Assembly (NCBI RefSeq): GCF_963676275.1
Contig: NZ_OY781091.1
Location: 4,545,001 to 4,609,000 of the forward strand
Reading direction: 5' to 3'
Source: an uncultured Cohaesibacter sp.
GTDB taxonomy: Bacteria > Pseudomonadota > Alphaproteobacteria > Rhizobiales > Cohaesibacteraceae
Length of the DNA stretch: 64,000 nucleotides
The notes under the pieces were generated by a model that saw nothing but the letters and a program-made list of their open reading frames with translations, was not told the origin of the DNA and ran no database searches. Below are positions 57,481 through 64,000 of this stretch, in pieces. Numbering within the stretch: the stretch's first letter is position 1; every line of letters begins with the position of its first letter. The position numbers and the translations under genes were made by a program.

Positions 57481-59052
57481 CCCGTCCTTGCGCGGGTCAG
57501 AACCCGCCGCATAGCCTCCACCGGGCAGACGCTGGACCAGCTGAGCCCCGCCAAACCCGAAGGCATTGTCAGGCGACTCGATACGAATATGATGCCCCAG
57601 ATCGGTCAGCCCTTCCAGCAGGGCTTCAGGCATCGTCGGCTCGCATGCCACATCGAGATTCTCGATCATGCGCCAGCGGGGCGCATCGGCAGCAACCTGC
57701 ACATCCTGATCCCAAAGCTGGGTTCTGAGCAGAAGCTGGACATGGCCCTGCGCCTGAATAGGTCCGCCCATCATGCCAAAGGCCATCAGGGGGGCGCCAT
57801 TCTTCATCGCAAAGCCGGGAATGATCGTATGGAACGGCCGTTTTCTCGGCCCCACACGGTTGGGATGCCCGGCCTCTGTCGTGAAGCCGAAGCCACGATT
57901 CTGCAGTGCAATCCCCGTATCCGGCACCACAACGCCAGAGCCAAATCCGGCATAGTTGGACTGGATGAAGCTGACCATCATGCCCGACGCATCGGCAGTA
58001 TTGAGCAGCACCGTCCCACCGCGCTTAGGCGCTCCGGGGCCGAAATTCTGCGCCTGCTCCATATTGATCAGGCCCGCACGCTGCTTGAGATAGCCCGGAT
58101 CAAGCAGATCCTTTTCCGTCACCTCTTTCATGAAGCGCTGATCGGAAACAAAGCGATGCAGATCGCTATAGGCCAGCTTGATGGCCTCCAGTTGCAGATG
58201 CACCGCAGCCAGATCGTCCGGCCCGTGATCGCGGATGGAGGTATGCTCCAGAATGCCAAGCGCCATCAGCGCCGCAATGCCCTGCCCGTTCGGCGGAATT
58301 TCATGCAGCGCCACGTCACCGAAGCTCTGACTGATGGTGCCGCACCAGTCCACGCTATGCTCGGCCAGATCCTTCTTGCTCATGACCCCGCCATTGGCTT
58401 TTGAGAAGGCTACGATCTTGTCGGCAATCTCGCCTTCATAAAAGGCCTTGCCATGGCTCTCGGCGATCGCCTTCAGGGTCCGGGCAGCCGCCTTGTTGAC
58501 AAAGCGCTCGCCAGCCTTTGGCACCCGTCCACCGGGCATGAAATGATCGGCGAAACCGGGCTGGTCCTTCAGCGAGGCCGCGCCGCGCGCCCAAAGCTCC
58601 CCGATGACGGGCGAGATGATAAAACCCTCTCGGGCATAGCGGATGGCGGGTGCCAGAACGGCGGCAAGCCCCAGCTTGCCAAAGCGTTCGGACAGCTCCA
58701 CCCATGCACTCACGGCACCGGGCACGGTAACACTGTCCCAGCCCTTTTGCGGCATGCCGTCAGGAAAGCGTTCCGTAGTCCAGCCCGCCGGAGCCCGTCC
58801 CGAAGCATTGAGACCATGCAGCCGCTTGCCATCCCAGAGGATGCAGAAGGCATCAGACCCGAGCCCGTTTCCGGTCGGCTCGACAACTGTCAGGGTTGCC
58901 GCCGTGGCAATGGCCGCATCAACGGCATTGCCCCCTTGCTGCAGGATGGACAGACCCGCCTGAGTCGCCAGCGGCTGGGAAGTCGCAACGACATTGTCGG
59001 CAAGAACCGGTGAGCGGCGGGATGAATAGACGGGATCATGACGCAGCAGCAT
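57463..59052 (-). CDS. Gamma-glutamyltransferase family protein (Ntn hydrolase)
   Basis: A 529-residue GGT/cephalosporin-acylase family protein. The N-terminal large-subunit region has the pattern ATQAGLSILQQGGNAVDAAIATAATLTVVEPTGNGLGSDAF. The predicted autocleavage nucleophile is Thr347 in PKRGGTVLLN, and YAGFGSGVVVPDTGIALQNRG follows. There is no signal peptide, unlike classical periplasmic GGT, so it may act in the cytoplasm. Its start overlaps tctA by 17 bases. Hence it probably works on what the TctCBA system imports, such as a gamma-glutamyl compound. Confidence 0.9.
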   Translation of the reverse strand: MLLRHDPVYSSRRSPVLADNVVATSQPLATQAGLSILQQGGNAVDAAIATAATLTVVEPTGNGLGSDAFCILWDGKRLHGLNASGRAPAGWTTERFPDGMPQKGWDSVTVPGAVSAWVELSERFGKLGLAAVLAPAIRYAREGFIISPVIGELWARGAASLKDQPGFADHFMPGGRVPKAGERFVNKAAARTLKAIAESHGKAFYEGEIADKIVAFSKANGGVMSKKDLAEHSVDWCGTISQSFGDVALHEIPPNGQGIAALMALGILEHTSIRDHGPDDLAAVHLQLEAIKLAYSDLHRFVSDQRFMKEVTEKDLLDPGYLKQRAGLINMEQAQNFGPGAPKRGGTVLLNTADASGMMVSFIQSNYAGFGSGVVVPDTGIALQNRGFGFTTEAGHPNRVGPRKRPFHTIIPGFAMKNGAPLMAFGMMGGPIQAQGHVQLLLRTQLWDQDVQVAADAPRWRMIENLDVACEPTMPEALLEGLTDLGHHIRIESPDNAFGFGGAQLVQRLPGGGYAAGSDPRKDGQAAGF

Positions 59053-60553
59053 CGAGAAGCCTTTCTTCTTTCTTTCGTTTCTTCAAATGTCCCCTGATCG
59101 CCCAGACAATGGAAATGACGGCGGCGATCAGAAACAGCAGGCTGATTGGGCGGCTGAAAAACAGGGTTGGATCATCATTGGTCATCAGGGCTCTGCGCAA
59201 ATTCGTCTCGGCAATCGGCCCGAGAATGACTCCCAGAACCAGCGGTGCCAGCGAATAGCCAAGCGCCCGAAGTGCATATCCGAAAACGCCAATAAAGCCC
59301 AGAAGATACAAATCGGAAATCCTGTTGTTAAGAGCAAATGCGCCAACCACACAGCATATCATGACCACAGGCACAATGATCCATTTTGGTACCTCTGCAA
59401 CCCGCAGAAACAGGCGCATGGACAGGGTCGCCACGATAAGCATGATGAAGGAGGCAACCGCCATCGCAATGAACATGCCATAGACCAGATCGGAATGATC
59501 CATGATCAGCCTTGGCCCGACGGAAATGCCATGCACCATCAGCGACGCCATCAGAATGGCATCCACGGCTGACCCGGGAATGCCAAGCCCGATCATCGGA
59601 ATGAGCCCTCCTCCGGCCGTGGCCGAATTGCCCGCTTCCGAGGCAACGATACCATCGGGCACCCCGGTGCCGAAGGCTTCGGGATTTTTCGATGAACGCT
59701 TGGCCTGATCATAGGCCACCAGATTGGCGATGGAACCGCCCGCACCGGGCAGCGCCCCAATCAGCACCCCGACGATGGAAGAGCGAATGAGGTTGACTGG
59801 GCGGGACAGCACTTCCTTCATCACTTTCCCGGTCTGGAAATCGATGGCTCCGGTCACCAGCTTGCTGCCAGCCCGAACGCTCTTTGCATCTTCCACTTCC
59901 GAGGCCAATTGTGAAATGGCATAAATGCCAATCAGCACGACAAGGAATGGCAGGCCGGTTTCCAGCGTCTCCAGTCCGAAGTCAAAGCGCGACCGCCCCA
60001 ATATGGGATCACTGCCCACCGTCGACATGGCCAATCCGATGAGACCGGCAATCAGGCCACGAATGACGGATTCGCCGACCAGACTGGCCACAATGGTCAG
60101 GGCGAAGACGATCAGGGAGAAATATTCCCATGGCCCCAGCTTGACCGCGATCATGGCCAGTGGCGGGGCGGCCACAATCAGCACGATGGTCGAAATGACC
60201 GTACCGAAGAAGGAGGCCCATACCCCCATGGAAAGGGCGCGCCCTGCCTCGCCACCGCGCGCCATGGGAAAGGCATCAAAGGTGGTGGCAACCGATGAGG
60301 GCGTTCCGGGAATGCCCAGCAAAGCGGCCGAAATGAGCCCGCCGGTATAACCGCCAACATAAACCGACAGCATCACGGCAATGCCCTGCAACGGCTCCAT
60401 GGTGAAGGTCAGCGGCAATGTCAAAACGATCGCCATCGTCACCGTAAAGCCGGGAATGGCAGCCGCCACGATTCCGGCAATGGATCCGGCGATCATATAG
60501 AGCAGCGTCGTGAAGGTGAAAATCTGGGAGGCACCAATGAGGAAACTGTCCAT
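59036..60553 (-). CDS. tctA: Tripartite tricarboxylate transporter large permease TctA
   Basis: About 505 residues with some 12 helices and the TctA signatures GTPSSVATTFDAFPMARGGEAGRAL and ASEAGNSATAGGGLIPMIGLGIPGSAVDAILM. The start MDSFLIGASQIF is used; a longer in-frame reading extends into tctB. Sodium- or proton-driven uptake with TctB and the TctC-type binding protein. The last gene of the unit, ggt, overlaps its 3' end. Confidence 0.94.
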   Translation of the reverse strand: MDSFLIGASQIFTFTTLLYMIAGSIAGIVAAAIPGFTVTMAIVLTLPLTFTMEPLQGIAVMLSVYVGGYTGGLISAALLGIPGTPSSVATTFDAFPMARGGEAGRALSMGVWASFFGTVISTIVLIVAAPPLAMIAVKLGPWEYFSLIVFALTIVASLVGESVIRGLIAGLIGLAMSTVGSDPILGRSRFDFGLETLETGLPFLVVLIGIYAISQLASEVEDAKSVRAGSKLVTGAIDFQTGKVMKEVLSRPVNLIRSSIVGVLIGALPGAGGSIANLVAYDQAKRSSKNPEAFGTGVPDGIVASEAGNSATAGGGLIPMIGLGIPGSAVDAILMASLMVHGISVGPRLIMDHSDLVYGMFIAMAVASFIMLIVATLSMRLFLRVAEVPKWIIVPVVMICCVVGAFALNNRISDLYLLGFIGVFGYALRALGYSLAPLVLGVILGPIAETNLRRALMTNDDPTLFFSRPISLLFLIAAVISIVWAIRGHLKKRKKEERLLDAAAS

Positions 60554-60554
60554 G

Positions 60555-61070
60555 TCAGAATACTCCCTTCGGCAGAAACACCGTAAAGACGTCAGCAAAC
60601 AGCGCGTTCAGGCCGTAGGAAAAGACCACGGAGGTGATGGCCGCAATCAGGATTGTGCGCGCCGAACGGGGCAACAGGACCATTTGCAGCCCGAACAGAA
60701 AAAGCAGGCTGGCAAGGCTGAAGCCCAGCCACGGCATCGCCACCAGATAGACCCCGAGCGCGGCAAGACAGACAAAGACAAGATAGGACCGACGCGCCCA
60801 GAGCATGGCATAACGGGCAAATTGCCCATAGGCGCGGGACGAAATCTTGGGAACCGTCAGGATGATTGCGACAAGGCAGATGACAATGATCGCGGCAAAG
60901 ACAAATTGCGGGAAAGCCCCTGCCCCCAGTTTTTCAAAGCGGGAAGTGGGAATGTCACCTGCGGCAACAAACATCGCCACGGCAACAAGAAGAAACAGGA
61001 TATAGCTTATGAGGCGGGCGATCTCGCCCACCTCCAAAGCCTGTTTCTCGTCAAGCTGGCTCCGGCTCAC
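60555..61070 (-). CDS. tctB: Tripartite tricarboxylate transporter small permease TctB
   Basis: 171 residues with four predicted helices and a 20-residue cytosolic start. Sequence is poorly conserved in this family, but length, topology (the LGAGAFPQFVFAAIIVI segment is typical) and position between tctC and tctA identify it. It overlaps the tctC stop by ATGA and ends one base before tctA. Confidence 0.92.
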   Translation of the reverse strand: MSRSQLDEKQALEVGEIARLISYILFLLVAVAMFVAAGDIPTSRFEKLGAGAFPQFVFAAIIVICLVAIILTVPKISSRAYGQFARYAMLWARRSYLVFVCLAALGVYLVAMPWLGFSLASLLFLFGLQMVLLPRSARTILIAAITSVVFSYGLNALFADVFTVFLPKGVF

Positions 61071-62014
61071 GGCGCGAGCACCTCTGCCAGAGAGGTAACG
61101 GTCTTGTCCAGCTTGCCAAGATAGTCGCTATAGGCGGTCTGGCCGCGGAAATCGACTTCGGCACCGGCATTGTTGGTCTGCTCGACATATTTTGCATCTG
61201 CCGCCAGCGCCTTCAGCGCCGCTTCCAGCTTGTCGCGAGCGTCCTGCGGCGCGCCTTTCGGCATCACGATGCCGCGGGTGACGCTCAGCTCGATATCAGC
61301 CCCAAGTTCCTTGAAGGTCGGCACATCCGGCACCGCCTTGATCCGCTCGGCAGACCCGACAGCAAGGAAGGTCAGATCACCATTGTCAACAAACTGCTTG
61401 GACGAGCTGATATCACCGATGGCAGCATCCAGATTGCCTCCAACCAGAGCGCGGATGCGCTGGCCGGTGCCCTCATAGCCGACATAGGAAAATTTGAGGC
61501 CGAAGGCCTGCTCGATCATCGCAGCATGCAGATGCGGTACACCACCAAGGGTCACGCCCATGGTAATCTCGCCCGGATGATCCTTGGCATAGGCGACAAA
61601 TTCTTCAAATGTCTTGTAAGGTGCCTTGCCATTGACGACCAGATATTGCGGCGACGAGGTCATCAGCGCAATTGGCTCGAAGTCGGTCCATTTGAGATCG
61701 GTCAGGCCGATCTGGGAAGCAACAAGCAATCCCTCATGCACCTGAGAAATCGTGTAGCCATCGGCTGCCCGGCGGGATGCTTCCCTGAGGCCAACCGTGC
61801 CACCAACTCCGGGCATGTTGATGATCGGCATATCAACGCCAAGATAGGGCTCGATATTGTTGGCGATCAGACGCATCAGGGTGTCCGATCCGCCACCCGG
61901 AGACCAGGGAACGATAAACTCGACCGGACGCTCCGGATAATCGGCAGCACTCACTGGCGAGGAAAACAGCGATACTGCGGCAAAGAGGGCAACAAGGCCC
62001 GAACGTAAATTCAT
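61067..62014 (-). CDS. tctC: TctC/Bug-family periplasmic binding protein
   Basis: About 315 residues: signal peptide (residues 1-24, ending PVSA), then the Bug fold with YPERPVEFIVPWSPGGGSDTLMR (ligand loop), NMPGVGGTVGLREASR and LTFLAVGSAERIKAVPDVPTFKELG. GGGAGAT supports the start; the longer in-frame reading lacks a signal peptide. Bug proteins bind carboxylates or amide-linked acids via main-chain contacts, so ligand identity is open. Confidence 0.92.
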   Translation of the reverse strand: MNLRSGLVALFAAVSLFSSPVSAADYPERPVEFIVPWSPGGGSDTLMRLIANNIEPYLGVDMPIINMPGVGGTVGLREASRRAADGYTISQVHEGLLVASQIGLTDLKWTDFEPIALMTSSPQYLVVNGKAPYKTFEEFVAYAKDHPGEITMGVTLGGVPHLHAAMIEQAFGLKFSYVGYEGTGQRIRALVGGNLDAAIGDISSSKQFVDNGDLTFLAVGSAERIKAVPDVPTFKELGADIELSVTRGIVMPKGAPQDARDKLEAALKALAADAKYVEQTNNAGAEVDFRGQTAYSDYLGKLDKTVTSLAEVLAP

Positions 62015-62110
62015 GGAAATATCTCCCGATGGAAGTTGTGAACGGTTTTCCGTTTCATTTGATTGCAGCAAAACTGTAACACAAGAAAAACACACACAAA
62101 GCGCAGAATT

Positions 62111-62127
62111 CTTGCTATTAAAATAAG
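62111..62127. promoter_or_regulatory. Candidate LysR box between tctC and its regulator
   Basis: CTT-N11-AAG, a T-N11-A dyad of the LysR type, in the 131-base divergent spacer. Its right end is 19 bases before the LysR ATG, a position suiting autorepression and activation of tctC. Confidence 0.45.
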
Positions 62128-62145
62128 ATATGCTAATTTTATGGA

Positions 62146-63012
62146 ATGGATACGCGGCAACTTGAAACATTACTGGCCATTGTTCAGCATGGCGGCTTCG
62201 CCGCTGCGGCAGAGGCCGTCAATCTCACGGCCTCGGCTGTCAGCCAGCAGATCGCAGCGCTGGAGAGCGAGCTGGAGACCGACCTGTTTGACCGCTCCCG
62301 CCGCCCGCCGGTCCTGACGGTCAAGGGGGCCGAGATGGTGCGCTCAGCCCGCGCCATTCTTCAAATCGTAACCGAAACGAAAGCCTCGGTCAGCGGCGCC
62401 AAGATCCGGGGAACACTGGCCTTTGGCGCCCTGCGCACCACCGCCAATTCCTATGTGCCGCAAACATTCGCGCGCCTGCGGTCGGCCTTTCCGGACCTTA
62501 ATTTCCGCCTCAGGGTCGGCCTTTCCGAGCAATTGATGAGTGAAGTGGCATCGGGACAGCTCGATGCTGCGCTGGTCGCCGATCAGGTGACCGTCCCGAG
62601 CGGCCTCAACTGGACCGAAGTGCTGAGCGAACCGCTGATATTGCTCGTTCCGGCAGGGGCAAAGGAGTTGTCCTTTGAGGAGCTTGTGCAGTCCATTCCC
62701 TATATCCGCTATCGCATCCATGTGCCGCTGGCGCGTCAAATTGACACGGAAATGGCGCGGCTCGGCGTTGAGCCAAGGCGGGTTTTCTCTGTCAACACAA
62801 TGCCCGCCATTGTCGGATGTGTCGAGGCCGGGCTGGGTTTTTCGGTGGTTCCCGAGGTGGCGCTCCATGGCATGAAGACATCCGATCTGGGCAGCCAGCC
62901 ATTCGGATCGCCCCCCATCTATCGCAAGCTCGGCGTCGTGCGACGGCCAACATCGAGCCGCGCTGCGGTGCTCGACGCCCTGACCGCCGCCCTTTCGAGC
63001 TATCGCACCTGA
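62146..63012 (+). CDS. LysR-family regulator of the tct-ggt operon
   Basis: A 288-residue LysR protein. The HTH is LLAIVQHGGFAAAAEAVNLTASAVSQQIAALESELETDLFDR and the effector domain begins near residue 90 (TLAFGALRTTANSYVPQTFARLRSAFP). It is divergent from tctC, the usual place for a regulator of an importer. No strong ribosome site precedes the ATG; another ATG five bases before is in a different frame. Confidence 0.9.
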   Translation: MDTRQLETLLAIVQHGGFAAAAEAVNLTASAVSQQIAALESELETDLFDRSRRPPVLTVKGAEMVRSARAILQIVTETKASVSGAKIRGTLAFGALRTTANSYVPQTFARLRSAFPDLNFRLRVGLSEQLMSEVASGQLDAALVADQVTVPSGLNWTEVLSEPLILLVPAGAKELSFEELVQSIPYIRYRIHVPLARQIDTEMARLGVEPRRVFSVNTMPAIVGCVEAGLGFSVVPEVALHGMKTSDLGSQPFGSPPIYRKLGVVRRPTSSRAAVLDALTAALSSYRT

Positions 63013-63048
63013 ATGTGATACCGATAGCCCCACATCAACGGGTAAAAT

Positions 63049-64000
63049 TCAGGCCTTCTTGCCTTCGAGCATCAGCGAAATGATGGCCTCGCTGAGCACC
63101 TTGACCGCGGTTGGAATACAGGCTTCGTCAAGATCGAAATCACTGCGATGAAGCATCGTCTTCAAGGTCGGATGCTGCGAGCCGATCCGCAGATGGGCTG
63201 CCGGTTTGCGGCTGGAATATTCGGCAAAATCCTCACTGCCCATCGAGCCTTGCGGCAATTCGACAACCTTGTCAGCCCCGAGAGACTGCCGGGCCACATC
63301 CACCACATGCGCCAGAATATCCGGTGTATTGACCACCGGCGGCACCCCTTGCAGGAAGGAAACCTCAGCCTCCATGCCATATTGCAGCGCGATGCCCTCG
63401 ACGATGCGCCCGATGGCATCCTTGACCAGTTGGCGAACATCTTCCGCCTGCGTGCGGACAGCCCCTTGCAGTGTCACCTCATCAGGAATCTGGTTGCGGG
63501 CCGAGCCGCCATGAATGGAGCCAACGGTTACAACGGCAGCACTGAGCGGCGCCACTTCGCGGCTGACAATCGTCTGCAAGCCCGAAACAAGCGCGCCAGC
63601 GGCAACAATCGGATCCTTGGCCATATGCGGATGCGCACCATGGCCGGATTTGCCTCTGATGGTAATATCGAACGGATCAGAAGACGCAAAGGCAGTTACC
63701 GGATGCCAGCCGATGGTGCCTGCGGGAAGCGGTGGCCAATTGTGATAGCCCAGCATGATATCGGGATCGCAATGCTCGAACAGCCCGTCGGCCAACATCG
63801 CACGCGCCCCGCCCAAGCCTTCTTCTGCGGGCTGGAACACAAACATCGCCTTGCCCGGCAGATCCTCGATCTGCGAGAGAACCCGCACCACCCCCAGAAT
63901 GATCGCGGTATGCGCATCATGGCCACAGGCATGCATCTTGCCTGCGATCCGGGACTTATAGTCCGGATTGCCGGTCTCATTGATTGGAAGCGCGTCAAAA
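63049..64000 (-). CDS. M20-family amidohydrolase (hippurate hydrolase/N-acyl amino acid deacylase type), cut by window edge
   Basis: At least 316 residues; the frame stays open to the right edge (DALPINETG upstream of the internal Met), so the N-terminus is missing. Metal-binding signature MHACGHDAHT and the catalytic/metal Glu pair in FQPAEEGLGGARAML are present, followed by the lid domain (SGHGAHPHMAKDPIVAAGALVSGLQTIVSRE) and a final EDFAEYS. Such enzymes release amino acids from N-acyl or amide conjugates. Convergent with the LysR gene. It could complete either the racemase or the tct-ggt pathway, but no operon link is visible. Confidence 0.92.
   Translation of the reverse strand, partial: FDALPINETGNPDYKSRIAGKMHACGHDAHTAIILGVVRVLSQIEDLPGKAMFVFQPAEEGLGGARAMLADGLFEHCDPDIMLGYHNWPPLPAGTIGWHPVTAFASSDPFDITIRGKSGHGAHPHMAKDPIVAAGALVSGLQTIVSREVAPLSAAVVTVGSIHGGSARNQIPDEVTLQGAVRTQAEDVRQLVKDAIGRIVEGIALQYGMEAEVSFLQGVPPVVNTPDILAHVVDVARQSLGADKVVELPQGSMGSEDFAEYSSRKPAAHLRIGSQHPTLKTMLHRSDFDLDEACIPTAVKVLSEAIISLMLEGKKA

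Overview
The window looks like a chromosomal segment of a free-living, probably marine, alphaproteobacterium. The features pointing there are a moderate-to-high GC content in coding DNA, many TRAP, TTT and CUT2-type ABC importers, Hyphomicrobiales-like gene neighbourhoods, a betaine-lipid pathway and RTX proteins. A Cohaesibacter-like organism would fit, but that is inference from gene content and not from a marker gene. I see no rRNA, tRNA, CRISPR array, prophage, insertion sequence or plasmid function. Coding density is high, and most genes sit in compact operons with overlapping stop and start codons.

Layout. 1-1.6 kb: the 5' part of katG, divergent from oxyR. 1.7-7.0 kb: a complete YtfQRT-YjfF type galactofuranose importer closed by a GntR/FCD regulator. 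7.3-9.3 kb: YjbQ, a CX5R phosphatase and an unknown periplasmic coiled-coil protein. 9.6-13.1 kb: two unrelated phosphate transporters in tandem (PiT, then a Na/Pi-PhoU type). 13.1-15.6 kb: frmR-frmA-frmB for glutathione-dependent formaldehyde detoxification. 15.8-23.8 kb: a LacI-regulated CUT2 sugar importer followed by a TIM-barrel isomerase/epimerase and a Gfo/Idh/MocA dehydrogenase, with a divergent aldo/keto reductase. 25.1-33.9 kb: a sugar-acid operon (GntR, TRAP DctPQM, DgoD-DgoA-DgoK, Gnd, GntK) for galactonate and probably gluconate.

34.4-44.1 kb is a type I secretion locus: an RTX protein, its ABC exporter and membrane-fusion protein, and a convergent second RTX protein with a beta-propeller and a VWA domain. 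44.5-46.4 kb: btaA-btaB for a phosphorus-free betaine lipid. 46.7-52.6 kb: an RpiR regulator, a polar amino-acid ABC importer, an N-succinylamino-acid-racemase-type enzyme and a GNAT acyltransferase, together resembling a D-to-L amino acid conversion route. 52.8-56.2 kb: a MarR-EmrB-EmrA-like efflux set with what appears to be a leaderless marR promoter. 56.2-57.3 kb: a YfeH-like transporter. 57.4-62.0 kb: a TctCBA importer whose last gene overlaps a gamma-glutamyltransferase gene, with a divergent LysR. 63.0-64.0 kb: an M20 amidohydrolase cut by the window edge.

Taken together this is a nutrient-scavenging region: sugars, sugar acids, amino acids, a carboxylate or gamma-glutamyl compound, and phosphate economy. 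It also carries stress functions (peroxide, formaldehyde, drugs) and secreted Ca-binding proteins. The points most worth pursuing are the RTX2 architecture, the racemase/GNAT operon, the TTT-GGT coupling, and the sugar pathway fed by the LacI-controlled importer.
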